This document shows, one piece after another, positions 25,512 through 34,077 of a stretch of 43,466 nt of DNA. Source of the DNA: Agromyces seonyuensis (GTDB taxonomy: Bacteria; Actinomycetota; Actinomycetes; Actinomycetales; Microbacteriaceae); contig NZ_WSTA01000026.1 of NCBI RefSeq assembly GCF_009789225.1, forward strand, positions 1 through 43,466, in the 5' to 3' direction. The translations under genes and the position numbers were made by a program. Numbering within the stretch: position 1 is the stretch's first letter; each line of letters begins with the position of its first letter. The notes under the pieces were generated by a model, which saw only the letters and a program-made list of their open reading frames with translations, was not told the origin of the DNA and made no database searches.

Positions 25512-26468
25512 ATGTCCGCGAACTCTCCCTACGACGCCCGACTGCGCCGCATCCCGACGCGCGAGCACCGCGCCGGGATCGCCGGCGCCGAGACCCGCTG
25601 GTGGGAGTACGGCGAGCCGGATTCGGACACGACGCTCGTCTTCGTGCACGGCTTCCGCGGCGACCACCACGGCCTCGAGCCGGTCATCGCGTTCCTGCCC
25701 GGCGTGCGGATCCTCGCGCCCGACCTGCCCGGCTTCGGCGCCTCCGGCGCGCTGCCCGTCGCCCACGACATCGACGGCTACGCGGGCTGGCTCGACGCGT
25801 TCATCGCCGCCCAGGCGCTGCCCGAGCCGCCCGTCGTGCTCGGCCACAGCTTCGGCTCCATCGTGGTCGCCGCGGCCGTCGCCGACGGTCTGCCGGCCGA
25901 GCGGGTCATCCTCGTCAACCCCATCGGTGCACCGGCGCTCGAGGGCCCGCGCGGCGTCATGACCCGCCTGGCCGTCCTCTACTACCGGGTCGCCGCGGCG
26001 CTGCCGGCGAAGGCGGGCTTCGCCCTGCTCCGCAGCCGGCTCATCGTGCGGGTCATGAGCGTCACCATGGCGAAGACGAAGGACCGCGAGCTGCTCGCCT
26101 TCATCCACGACCAGCACGACCGCTACTTCTCGGCGTTCGAGGACCGCTCCGTCGTGCTCGAGGCGTTCCGGGCGTCCGTGTCGAACGATGTTCGGGCGTC
26201 GGCGTCGAAGATCGCCCAGCCCGTCCTCCTCGTCGCCGCCGACCTCGACGACATCACGCCCATCGAAGCCGAACGCCGCCTCGCGACGATGTTCGCCGAC
26301 GCGCGGCTCGTCGAGATCCCGGGCGTCGGCCACCTCATCCACTACGAGACCCCCGAACCGGCGGCCGCGGCGATCGCCGCCTTCCTCGGCGAGCGCGACG
26401 GGGCGCCGGGCGACGCCGGCGAAGCGGATGCTGCTGCCGACGCGAGCGAGCCGGGAGCCGCCCGGTGA
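25512..26468 (+). CDS. Alpha/beta-fold hydrolase
   Basis: A 318-residue alpha/beta hydrolase. The oxyanion region is FVHGFRGDHHGL, the nucleophile S113 lies in GHSFGS, the acid is in AADLDDITP (near D246) and the base is H274 in GVGHLIHYE. An ester or lipid substrate is likely, but none can be named. The C-terminus has a low-complexity Ala/Gly/Asp tail. Start ATG is apparently leaderless. Its stop overlaps the start of the following glycosyltransferase by four bases, so the two are co-translated and may act on the same cell-envelope glycolipid (inference). Confidence 0.88.
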   Translation: MSANSPYDARLRRIPTREHRAGIAGAETRWWEYGEPDSDTTLVFVHGFRGDHHGLEPVIAFLPGVRILAPDLPGFGASGALPVAHDIDGYAGWLDAFIAAQALPEPPVVLGHSFGSIVVAAAVADGLPAERVILVNPIGAPALEGPRGVMTRLAVLYYRVAAALPAKAGFALLRSRLIVRVMSVTMAKTKDRELLAFIHDQHDRYFSAFEDRSVVLEAFRASVSNDVRASASKIAQPVLLVAADLDDITPIEAERRLATMFADARLVEIPGVGHLIHYETPEPAAAAIAAFLGERDGAPGDAGEADAAADASEPGAAR

Positions 26469-27550
26469 AGCTCGTCGTCGACTGCCGCTACACGCGGATC
26501 GGGCAGCACGACGGCATCAGCCGCTTCACGGCGGGCATCGTCGAGGAGCTCGCGAAACTCCATCCGCTGACGATGCTCGTGAACGACCCCCGTCAGCTCG
26601 AACTGCTGCCCGCGCTGCCGCACGCGATCGTGAGCGGCCCGACCTCGGTGCGCGAACCGCTCGTCGCCCGCCAGGTGCGTCGGCTCGCCCCGGACGTCGT
26701 CTTCTCGCCCATGCAGACGATGGGCTCGTGGGGGCGCCGGTACGGCCTCGTGCTCACTCTGCACGACCTCATCTACTACGAGCACCCCGAGCCGCCGCGC
26801 GATCTGCCGGCCTTCGTCCGCGGCCTCTGGCGCCTCTACCACCTCGCGTGGTGGCCGCAGCGCACGCTGCTGAACCGCGCCGACGAAGTCGTGACGGTCT
26901 CCGAGACGACGGCGTCGCTCATGCGCGAGCACCGGCTCACGAAGCGCCCGGTCACGGTCGTGCCGAACGCCGCCGACGAACTCGCCGCGCCGGCGCTTCC
27001 CCGGGAGCGGCCGACCGGCGGGCGCCTGGTCTACATGGGCTCCTTCATGCCGTACAAGGGCGTCGAGACGCTCGTGCGCGCGGCCGCGCGCTTGCCGGAG
27101 CACGAACTGCACCTCTGCAGCCGCATCTCGGACGCCGAACGGCGCCGGCTCGTCGCCCTCGCGCCGGGCGCGCGGCTCGTCTTCCACGACGGGGTGTCGG
27201 ATGCCGAGTACGCCGACCTCCTCACCGGCGCGACAGCGCTCGTGCATGCGTCGAAGGCCGAGGGCTTCGGCATCCCGCTCGTCGAGGCCATGCGCCTCGG
27301 CACTCCGGTCGTCGTGAGCGACATCCCGATCTTCCGCGAGATCGGCGGCGAAGCGGCGAGCTACTTCGCCCTCGATGACGACGCGGCGCTCGCCGCTGCC
27401 GTCGAGCGACTCGACGCGTCGGGGGAGTGGGAGCGTCGCTCCGCGGCAGCCATCGCGGCGGCGGGCCGCTTCACGTGGGCGCGGTCGGCCGCTCGGCTGC
27501 TCGAGGTGCTGCAGCGCACCGCCGCCCAGTACACCCGGCGCCGCCGCTGA
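26465..27550 (+). CDS. GT4-type glycosyltransferase
   Basis: A 361-residue GT-B glycosyltransferase, starting at GTG 26465. The first domain begins with KLVVDCRYTRIGQHDGISRF, the linker is VTVVPNAADEL, and the second domain carries GRLVYMGSFMPYKGVETLV and the nucleotide-sugar site SKAEGFGIPLVEAMRLGTPVV with its E-x7-E pattern. It resembles mannosyl/glucosyltransferases of envelope glycans. No signal peptide or membrane helix. Four-base overlap (GTGA) with the hydrolase gene. Confidence 0.9.
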   Translation: MKLVVDCRYTRIGQHDGISRFTAGIVEELAKLHPLTMLVNDPRQLELLPALPHAIVSGPTSVREPLVARQVRRLAPDVVFSPMQTMGSWGRRYGLVLTLHDLIYYEHPEPPRDLPAFVRGLWRLYHLAWWPQRTLLNRADEVVTVSETTASLMREHRLTKRPVTVVPNAADELAAPALPRERPTGGRLVYMGSFMPYKGVETLVRAAARLPEHELHLCSRISDAERRRLVALAPGARLVFHDGVSDAEYADLLTGATALVHASKAEGFGIPLVEAMRLGTPVVVSDIPIFREIGGEAASYFALDDDAALAAAVERLDASGEWERRSAAAIAAAGRFTWARSAARLLEVLQRTAAQYTRRRR

Positions 27551-27553
27551 GTC

Positions 27554-27569
27554 CGGTCGACGCCGACCG
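27554..27569. terminator. Weak hairpin between convergent genes
   Basis: CGGTCG-ACGC-CGACCG; short stem without T tract. Position between the glycosyltransferase and phosphatase stops suggests a weak bidirectional terminator. Confidence 0.35.
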
Positions 27570-27580
27570 CGGCGAGCGCG

Positions 27581-28204
27581 TCAGACCCGCGAGGCGAGCT
27601 GCGCCTCGACGAGTCGGATCGCGCCGTCGTCGTGCACGTGCAGGGTCTGCACCGAGGCGTTGCCGGCGTACTGGCCGGGCGCGGGCACTGCGCCGCCGGT
27701 GAGCGAGCGCAGCAGTGCGCCGATGACGCCGCCGTGCGCGACCACGACGACACGGTCGCCGGCGTGCCGCGAGGCGATGCGCCGGAGAGCCGGCAGGGCG
27801 CGCTCGACGACCTCGGCATCGCTCTCGTAGCCGGGAACCGGCGCGCCGTGCGGGAAGCGGGCGAGCCGGTCGGGAGCGCGGAGCCCCTCCACCTCGCCGT
27901 GGGCGCGCTCGACGAGCGCCTGGTCGGTGCCGGCGAACCCGACGCCGAGGGCATCCGAGATGATGCGCGCGGTCTCCTCGGCGCGCCCGAGGGAACTCGA
28001 GTACGACGCCGCCCACGCCCCGCCGAGCGTCGCGGCGGCCGCGCGAGCCTGCGCCCGCCCGGTCTCGTTGAGCGGGATGTCCGTGCGGCCCTGGATGCGG
28101 CCCGTGCGGTTCCACTCCGTCTCGCCGTGCCGCACGAGTGCGATCTCGGTGACGCCGACGCCCACGGGTTCGGGCGACACCGGGCGCGTGGAACCCGCGC
28201 TCAC
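27581..28204 (-). CDS. Histidine phosphatase family protein
   Basis: A 207-residue phosphoglycerate mutase-like phosphatase. The catalytic H26 is in LVRHGETEWN, followed by GRIQGRTDIPLNETGRAQA; the second histidine is in VVVVAHGGVIGALLRSL. It is likely a broad or sugar-phosphate phosphatase rather than a glycolytic mutase. GTG start at 28204 overlaps the sirtuin stop by four bases; a slightly later start near VTEIALVRHG cannot be excluded. Confidence 0.88.
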   Translation of the reverse strand: MSAGSTRPVSPEPVGVGVTEIALVRHGETEWNRTGRIQGRTDIPLNETGRAQARAAAATLGGAWAASYSSSLGRAEETARIISDALGVGFAGTDQALVERAHGEVEGLRAPDRLARFPHGAPVPGYESDAEVVERALPALRRIASRHAGDRVVVVAHGGVIGALLRSLTGGAVPAPGQYAGNASVQTLHVHDDGAIRLVEAQLASRV

Positions 28205-29040
28205 GCCCCGAGGCCGGCGACGATCGCCTGGAGGGACTCGCTCGTGCCGCCCTCGATGCGCACCGTCGCACGCGTCTCGCCGCGGGTCGGACCGCGGTTG
28301 ATGACGATGACGGGGAGCTTGCGGCGACGCGCGATCTCCAGCAGGCGGACGCCGGAGTTGACGACGAGCGAGGAGCCGGCGATGAGGAGCGCGTCGGCAC
28401 CGCGCACGAGCGAGGCCGCGGTGTCGAAGACGCCCACCGGCACGAACTCGCCGAAGAAGACGACGTCGGGCTTCAGCATGCCGCCGCAGACGGTGCAGAC
28501 GGGCACCTGCATGCCCGAGACGTCGGAGACCTCGACGTCGCCGTCGGGACGGCGCTCCGCGATGGCTTCCAGGTCCATGTCGGGGTTGAGTGACTCGAGC
28601 GTGTCGGCGACGGCCTCGCGGGCGAAGACCTGACCGCAGTCGAGGCAGACGACCCGGCCCATGCCGCCGTGGAGCTCGACGACGTGCCGGCTGCCGGCGC
28701 GGCTGTGCAGGCCGTCGACGTTCTGCGTCACGATGCCGTTCACCGCGCCGAACTCCTCCAGTCGCGCGAGCGACTCGTGGCCGGAGTTCGGTTGCGCCGC
28801 ACCGAAGTGGCGCCAGCCGAGGTGGCTGCCGGCCCAGTAGCGGCGGCGCGCGTCCTCGCTGGAGACGAACTGCTGGTAGGTCATCGGGTTGCGCACTGGA
28901 GCGCCCTCGCCGCGGTAGTCGGGGATGCCCGAGTCGGTCGAGACGCCCGCCCCGGTGAGAACGGCGGTACGCGCGCCCTCCATGATCGAAACGGCCTCTG
29001 CGATGCGCAGGTCCGACTCGGTCGCGATGATGCTCGTCAC
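28201..29040 (-). CDS. Sir2-family NAD-dependent protein deacylase
   Basis: A 279-residue sirtuin. NAD-binding GAGVSTDSGIPDYRG (residues about 30-44), the TQNVDGLHSRAG segment, the catalytic histidine in VELHGGM, and two zinc-binding pairs CLDC and CTVC. VFFGEFVP and GSSLVVNS complete the family pattern. GTG start at 29040 with GGAGGAGG upstream. Removes acyl groups from lysines, coupling metabolism to NAD. Co-transcribed with the histidine phosphatase by a GTGA overlap. Confidence 0.93.
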   Translation of the reverse strand: MTSIIATESDLRIAEAVSIMEGARTAVLTGAGVSTDSGIPDYRGEGAPVRNPMTYQQFVSSEDARRRYWAGSHLGWRHFGAAQPNSGHESLARLEEFGAVNGIVTQNVDGLHSRAGSRHVVELHGGMGRVVCLDCGQVFAREAVADTLESLNPDMDLEAIAERRPDGDVEVSDVSGMQVPVCTVCGGMLKPDVVFFGEFVPVGVFDTAASLVRGADALLIAGSSLVVNSGVRLLEIARRRKLPVIVINRGPTRGETRATVRIEGGTSESLQAIVAGLGA

Positions 29041-29062
29041 AGGGCCTCCTCCGGCTTCTCAA

Positions 29063-29097
29063 AGTGTAAACACGCTGCTTTACCGGATTGTTTCCGG
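29063..29097. promoter_or_regulatory. Sirtuin promoter region with two inverted repeats
   Basis: Minus-strand TACACT (29068-29063) is a plausible sirtuin -10. It overlaps the first of two inverted repeats, GTAAA-N8-TTTAC (29066-29083); CCGGA-N5-TCCGG (29083-29097) abuts it. This short AT-rich patch is unusual here and serves divergent genes; the binding protein is unknown. Confidence 0.45.
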
Positions 29098-29173
29098 AGA
29101 CTGGCAGTCTGGGCTGCGGCGGAACGCGAACGGCGGCCCCATGCAGGCCGGCACGGCCATCGGAAGGAGCGGC

Positions 29174-30010
29174 ATGCGCATCGAGCGGCTGACGGACACG
29201 GCGGGCGACGAGGTCGCCGACTACGCCTCGCTGACGGACGTCAAGCTGCGCAGCGCGCTCGAGCCCGAGCGCGGCGTCTACCTCGCCGAGTCGGCCAAGG
29301 TCATCCGCCGGGCGATCGCCGCCGGGCATGCGCCCCGCTCGGTGCTGCTCGAGGAGAAGTGGCTGGCCGAGCTCGCTCCCGTGCTGGAGCCGTTCGACGT
29401 GCCGGTGCACCTGGCGTCGCCCGAGCAGCTCGAGGCGATCACCGGCTACCGCGTGCATCGCGGCGCCCTCGCCGCGATGCAGCGCCCCGAGCTCCCGTCG
29501 GTCGCCGAGGTGCTCGCCGGTTCCCGGCGCGTCGTCGTCCTCGACGACCTCGTCGACCACACCAACGTGGGAGCCGCGTTCCGCGGTGCCGCGGCGTTCG
29601 GCGCCGACGCCGTGCTCGTCACCCCGCGCTGCGCCGACCCGCTCTACCGTCGCAGCGTCCGGGTCTCGATGGGCACGGTGTTCCAGGTGCCGTGGACGCG
29701 GCTGCCCGAATGGGACGAGGCGCTGCCGCTCTTCCGCGAGGCGGGGTTCACCGTCGCCGCCCTGGCCCTCGCCGACGAGGCGGTCGCGCTCCGCGCCTTC
29801 GCCGCCGACCCGCCGGAGCGCGTGGCGCTCGTCTTCGGTTCCGAGGGCGACGGGCTCGGCCGCGCCGTCCTCGAGGGCGCCGACGTCGTCGTGACCATCC
29901 CGATGCGCGGCGGCGTCGACTCGCTCAACGTCGCCGCGACGGCGGCGGTCGCCATGTACGCCCTCGCGCCGGAAGCGGCGCCCGCCGCGGGCGCGGAGCC
30001 CGTCCGGTGA
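29174..30010 (+). CDS. SPOUT (TrmH/SpoU) RNA methyltransferase
   Basis: A 278-residue 2'-O-ribose methyltransferase of the TrmH family. N-terminal substrate-binding part with VKLRSALEPERGVYLAES; catalytic SPOUT domain with motif 1 DHTNVGAAFRGAAAFGADAV, motif 2 LVFGSEGDGLG and motif 3 IPMRGGVDSLNVAATAAVAMY, which forms the knot. rRNA or tRNA target unknown. ATG at 29174 follows GGAAGGAG; earlier in-frame ATGs would overlap the sirtuin. Its stop overlaps the next gene's GTG by four bases. Confidence 0.92.
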   Translation: MRIERLTDTAGDEVADYASLTDVKLRSALEPERGVYLAESAKVIRRAIAAGHAPRSVLLEEKWLAELAPVLEPFDVPVHLASPEQLEAITGYRVHRGALAAMQRPELPSVAEVLAGSRRVVVLDDLVDHTNVGAAFRGAAAFGADAVLVTPRCADPLYRRSVRVSMGTVFQVPWTRLPEWDEALPLFREAGFTVAALALADEAVALRAFAADPPERVALVFGSEGDGLGRAVLEGADVVVTIPMRGGVDSLNVAATAAVAMYALAPEAAPAAGAEPVR

Positions 30011-31257
30011 GCGCAGCGGCCGACGACCGGCAGCGACGGCGGCGACGACGGTACGTCGGCGCCCTCGCCTCGCTCCTCGTGCTGCTCGTGGTGCTCGGCG
30101 GCGCCGGCCTCTACGCGTCCTCGGCGCTCGGCGCAGCGGTGCCCGCCGCGGCGGCTGCGGTCGTCGATCCCGCTCCCATCGCCGGACCCGCGGCGCAGCT
30201 CTCGCTGCCCACGACCGGTCCGTACGCGCTCGACGCGGTCGGCTACGGGCGGCTCGCGGCGAGCGCCGACCAGTCCGCGGTGCCGATCGCGAGCATCTCC
30301 AAGGTCGTCACGGCGCTCGTGATCCTCGACGCGCATCCGCTCGCCGCCGGCGAAGCCGGCCCCGACATCGCCTACACGCAGGCGGACGTGGACGTCTACT
30401 GGGACGTCATCCGCCGGAACGGCACGAACGCACCGGTCGTCGCCGGCTCGACGCTGAGCCAGCGCGACAGCCTGATCGCGATGCTCCTGCCGTCGGCGAA
30501 CAACTACGCGATCTCGCTGGCGACCTGGGCCTTCGGCTCGGTCGAGGGCTTCTCGGCCGCGGCCCGAACCTGGCTCGACGCCCACGGGTTCGCGAACACG
30601 AACCTCGTCGAGCCGAGCGGGTTGTCCGCCGAGAACGTGTCGACGCCGGGCGAACTCGTCCAGATCGGCGAACTCGCGCTCGAGCAGCCCGCCATCGCCG
30701 AGATCGTGCGGATGACCTCCGCGGACCTGCCGGTCGTCGGCCACGTCGAGAACACCAACGAACTGCTCGGCCACGGCGGCGTGGACGGCATCAAGACCGG
30801 CACGACGGAGGAGGCCGGCGCCTGCCTGCTCTTCTCCACGGACGTGATCGTCGGCACCGAGTCGATCACCGTGGTCGGCGTCGTCCTCGGCGGCCCGGAC
30901 CACGACGCCATCGACGCCCAGATCGCGGCGCTCCTCGCGAGCGCGACGACCGGGTTCCACGAGATCACCGCGCTCGAGGCGAACACGGTGCTCGCCGAGT
31001 ACACGACGCCGTGGGGCGAGAGCGCCCGCGCGCGCGCGGCATCCTCGGTCTCGCTCGTCGTCTGGGGCGACACGAGCGTCGACGTGTCGGTGAGCGCCGA
31101 CCCGCTCGCACTCGCGACGCGCGGCGAGCAGGCGGGCACGGCGACGGTGACGACGTCCGCGGGAACCGTCGTCGAGGTCCCGCTCGTGCTCGACGCCGCG
31201 ATCGAGGATCCCGGCTCGTGGTGGCGGCTGACGAACCCCGGGGCGCTCGAAGGCTGA
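30007..31257 (+). CDS. D-alanyl-D-alanine carboxypeptidase-like serine hydrolase
   Basis: A 416-residue penicillin-binding-protein-fold enzyme. A basic start and one membrane helix (about residues 18-42, GALASLLVLLVVLGGAGLYA) place it on the outer face. The three catalytic motifs are S96-x-x-K99 (SISK), S163-A-N165 and K263-T-G265, in the spacing of the peptidase S11 family. The C-terminal 120 residues form a beta-rich extension. Probably trims peptidoglycan stem peptides; activity on D-Ala-D-Ala is inferred. Co-translated with the RNA methyltransferase through a GTGA overlap, without an obvious functional link. Confidence 0.9.
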   Translation: MSAAADDRQRRRRRRYVGALASLLVLLVVLGGAGLYASSALGAAVPAAAAAVVDPAPIAGPAAQLSLPTTGPYALDAVGYGRLAASADQSAVPIASISKVVTALVILDAHPLAAGEAGPDIAYTQADVDVYWDVIRRNGTNAPVVAGSTLSQRDSLIAMLLPSANNYAISLATWAFGSVEGFSAAARTWLDAHGFANTNLVEPSGLSAENVSTPGELVQIGELALEQPAIAEIVRMTSADLPVVGHVENTNELLGHGGVDGIKTGTTEEAGACLLFSTDVIVGTESITVVGVVLGGPDHDAIDAQIAALLASATTGFHEITALEANTVLAEYTTPWGESARARAASSVSLVVWGDTSVDVSVSADPLALATRGEQAGTATVTTSAGTVVEVPLVLDAAIEDPGSWWRLTNPGALEG

Positions 31258-31293
31258 GGTCCGAACGCCGAGTTCCGAGGACGGGGCTTCGAG

Positions 31294-31332
31294 GCGGCGG
31301 ATGCCCGGGACCTCGGTCCGGGCATCCGCCGC
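31294..31332. terminator. Terminator between carboxypeptidase and SGNH genes
   Basis: GCGGCGGATGCCCGGGAC pairs with GTCCGGGCATCCGCCGC with a single bulged G. Serves both convergent genes. Confidence 0.75.
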
Positions 31333-31337
31333 GATCG

Positions 31338-32129
31338 CTACTCGGCGGCGTCGCCGAGGACCGGGCCGGCCGTCGGCCGCTTGGGCGCCACGGTGTCGCC
31401 GGAGGACTGGTGCCGGATGCGGCGCAGCACCCACGGGACGAGGTACTCGCGTGCCCAGGACAGGTCCTCCGAGCGCGCCTGGCGCCAGGTCGCCCCGTGG
31501 AGCGGTTCGGGCTGCTGCGGCGCGAGCGTGTTCGGCACGTTGAGCGCCGAGAGCACCATTCGGGCGACCTCGTGGTGCCCGAGCGCGTTGAGGTGCAGGC
31601 GGTCGGGCGCCCAGAAGCGCTGGTCCTGGATCTCGGCGAGCGCCCACTGGTCGGCGACGATGCAGTCGTGCTTCTGCGCGATCGCGCGCAGGTTCTCGTT
31701 GTAGATGGCGACCTTGCCGCGCAGGCTTCGGAACACGTTCGAGAAGCCGACGTCGACGCCGGTGAAGAGCACGATCGTCGCGTGGTCGCGGGAGAGCCGT
31801 TCGATGGCGTACTCGAAGCGGGCGGCGATCTCGTCGGGGTCGGTGCCGGGGCGGATGACGTCGTTGCCGCCCGCCGAGATGGTGATGAGGTCGGGACGCA
31901 GGTCGAGGGCGGGTTCGATCTGCTCGTCGATGATCTGCTGGATGAGGCGGCCGCGGATCGCGAGATTCGCGTAGGCGAAGTCCTCGGTGCCCGTCGCGAG
32001 CACCTCGGCGACGCGGTCCGCCCAGCCGCGCAGGCCGTTCGGCAGGCCGGGCTCGGGGTCGCCGACGCCCTCCGTGAACGAGTCGCCGATGGCGACGTAG
32101 CGCGACCAGGGATGCAACTGGGTGGTCAT
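31338..32129 (-). CDS. SGNH/GDSL-family esterase
   Basis: A 263-residue SGNH hydrolase. Block I is YVAIGDSFTEGVGD with S17 as nucleophile; the block III Asn is in SAGGNDVIRPG, and the Asp/His pair is in APDRLHLNALGHH. No signal peptide, so cytoplasmic. The C-terminal 50 residues (WAREYLVPWVLRRIRHQSSG) are family-typical in actinobacteria. Substrate unknown; lipid or carbohydrate esters are usual. Confidence 0.92.
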   Translation of the reverse strand: MTTQLHPWSRYVAIGDSFTEGVGDPEPGLPNGLRGWADRVAEVLATGTEDFAYANLAIRGRLIQQIIDEQIEPALDLRPDLITISAGGNDVIRPGTDPDEIAARFEYAIERLSRDHATIVLFTGVDVGFSNVFRSLRGKVAIYNENLRAIAQKHDCIVADQWALAEIQDQRFWAPDRLHLNALGHHEVARMVLSALNVPNTLAPQQPEPLHGATWRQARSEDLSWAREYLVPWVLRRIRHQSSGDTVAPKRPTAGPVLGDAAE

Positions 32130-32203
32130 GCCCCCATTCTGCCCCGCAGGGCCGACGGGCGCCGTCGATGGCGACGCGCCCGGCGAGGCGCACCGGGTCA
32201 GCG

Positions 32204-32226
32204 TTGTCGGAGGCAGCGACTAACCT
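32204..32226 (+). promoter_or_regulatory. RecA-NDp/PafBC-type DNA-damage promoter
   Basis: TTGTCGGAG (32204-32212), exactly 8 bp, then TAACCT (32221-32226). The published RecA-NDp consensus of actinobacteria is TTGTCRGTG-N8-TANNNT; this matches eight of nine positions of the first box, the spacer exactly and the hexamer fully. The hexamer begins 13 bp before the helicase GTG, so transcription starts at the start codon. Confidence 0.75.
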
Positions 32227-32233
32227 CCTACGA

Positions 32234-34039
32234 GTGACAGATGCGCTTCCCGCCGGCCACCGGCCGGGCACCTCGGCGGCCGAGCATCTCTCCCCGTCCT
32301 TCCCGGACCGCGCACCGTGGGGCACCGCCGGCAAGCTCCGCGCCTGGCAGGCCGAGGCCCTCGAGCAGTACCTCGCGACCGAACCGAAGGACTTCCTCGC
32401 CGCCGCGACGCCGGGCGCCGGCAAGACGACCTTCGCCCTCCGCATCGCGACCGAACTGCTCGCCAAGCGCACCGTCGACCGCGTGACCGTGGTCGCGCCG
32501 ACCGACCACCTCAAGCGGCAGTGGGCCGACGCGGCGGCGCGCGTCGGCATCCGCCTCGACCCCGGGTTCCGCAACTCGCACGTCCGCGCCGCCCGGCACT
32601 ACCACGGGGTGGCCGTCACCTACGCGCAGGTCGCCATGCGGCCCGCGCTGCACCGCGAATTGACGATCTCCGGCCGCTCGCTCGTCATCCTCGACGAGGT
32701 GCACCACGGCGGCGACGCGCTCATGTGGGGCGACGCGATCCGCGAGGCGTTCGAGCCCGCGACGAAGCGGCTCTCGCTCTCCGGCACGCCGTTCCGCAGC
32801 GACACGGCGCCCATCCCGTTCGTGATCTACGAGCCCGACCAGCAGGGCGTGCGGGTCTCCAAGACCGATTACAACTACGGCTACGGCCGTGCGCTGAAGG
32901 ACGGCGTCGTCCGTCCGGTGCTCTTCATGGTCTACGCGGGTCAGATGCGCTGGCGCACCAAGGCCGGCGACGAGATGGAGGCGCGGCTCGGCGAGGACAA
33001 CACGAAGGACGTCAACGCGTCCGCCTGGCGCTCCGCGCTCGAGCCGACGGGCGAGTGGATCCCCGCAGTGCTGCGCGCCGCCGATCGGCGGCTCACCCAG
33101 GTGCGCGAGACCATCCCGGACGCCGGCGGACTCGTGCTCGCGAGCGACCAGTCCACCGCCCGCGCCTATGCGGGCATCCTCGAGTCGATCTGCCGCGAGC
33201 CCGTCGCCGTCGTGCTCTCCGACGACAAGGAGGCCTCGGGCCGCATCGAGGACTTCGCGAAGAACGAGCGCCGCTGGATGGTCGCGGTGCGGATGGTCTC
33301 CGAGGGCGTCGACGTGCCGCGGCTCGCCGTCGGCGTCTACGCGACGAACTCCTCGACCCCGCTCTTCTTCGCGCAGGCCATCGGCCGTTTCGTGCGCGCC
33401 CGGCGCCGCGGCGAGACCGCCTCGGTGTTCCTGCCGAACGTGCCGCCGCTCATGGCCCTCGCCGCGACGATGGAGGCCGAGCGCGACCACGCCCTCGACC
33501 GGCGCACGGGCGACCGCGACGACGATCCCTCGATGGGCCTCGACGACGGACTGCTCGACGCCGCCAACCGCGAGGATCGTGCGAGCGAGGAGCTCGAGCT
33601 CGGCACCTTCGAGGTGCTCGGCTCGAGCGCGAACTTCGACCAGGTGCTCTTCGACGGCACCGGCTGGGGCACGCTCGCCGAGCCCGGCAGCGACGAGGAG
33701 CTCGACTTCATCGGCCTGCCCGGCCTGCTCGAGCCCGAGCAGGTGTCCGAGTTGCTCCGGCATCGCCAATCGCGCCAGGCCCGGCGCGCCGGCGAGAAGC
33801 GCAAGGCCGCCGAGCCCGACGAGCAGGCCGAGCCCGTCGCCCTCTACCGCACCCTCAAGGAGCAGCGCACGCTGCTCAACAGCCTCGTAGGGCTGTGGGC
33901 GCGTCAGAACGGCGAAGCCCATTCGCAGGTGCACGCCGAGCTCCGGCGCATCTGCGGCGGCCCGGCCGTCGCGCAGGCCACGGTCACCCAGATCCAGTCG
34001 CGCATCGACGTGCTGCGCAAGCGCCTCGGCCGGCACTGA
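32234..34039 (+). CDS. Superfamily 2 DEAD/DEAH-box helicase, damage-inducible
   Basis: A 601-residue SF2 helicase. Motif I is ATPGAGKTT (K64), Ia VVAPTDHLKRQW, motif II DEVHH, motif III SGTPFRSD, with the second RecA-like domain holding MVSEGVDVPRLAVGVYA and motif VI QAIGRFVRARR. The C-terminal 170 residues are charged and helical with no recognised domain. DEVH and the linker pattern resemble the XPB/RadD-like branch. GTG start at 32234 is leaderless. Its promoter fits the LexA-independent PafBC-type DNA-damage response, suggesting a repair or fork-rescue role (inference). Confidence 0.9.
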   Translation: MTDALPAGHRPGTSAAEHLSPSFPDRAPWGTAGKLRAWQAEALEQYLATEPKDFLAAATPGAGKTTFALRIATELLAKRTVDRVTVVAPTDHLKRQWADAAARVGIRLDPGFRNSHVRAARHYHGVAVTYAQVAMRPALHRELTISGRSLVILDEVHHGGDALMWGDAIREAFEPATKRLSLSGTPFRSDTAPIPFVIYEPDQQGVRVSKTDYNYGYGRALKDGVVRPVLFMVYAGQMRWRTKAGDEMEARLGEDNTKDVNASAWRSALEPTGEWIPAVLRAADRRLTQVRETIPDAGGLVLASDQSTARAYAGILESICREPVAVVLSDDKEASGRIEDFAKNERRWMVAVRMVSEGVDVPRLAVGVYATNSSTPLFFAQAIGRFVRARRRGETASVFLPNVPPLMALAATMEAERDHALDRRTGDRDDDPSMGLDDGLLDAANREDRASEELELGTFEVLGSSANFDQVLFDGTGWGTLAEPGSDEELDFIGLPGLLEPEQVSELLRHRQSRQARRAGEKRKAAEPDEQAEPVALYRTLKEQRTLLNSLVGLWARQNGEAHSQVHAELRRICGGPAVAQATVTQIQSRIDVLRKRLGRH

Positions 34040-34064
34040 CCTTCTGTTCGGGCGACGCCGACCG

Positions 34065-34070
34065 TAGGCT
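34065..34070 (+). promoter_or_regulatory. -10 element of the DHA2 transporter gene
   Basis: TAGGCT begins 13 bp before the ATG at 34078; no ribosome site is visible, indicating a leaderless mRNA. Confidence 0.5.
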
Positions 34071-34077
34071 CGCACCC

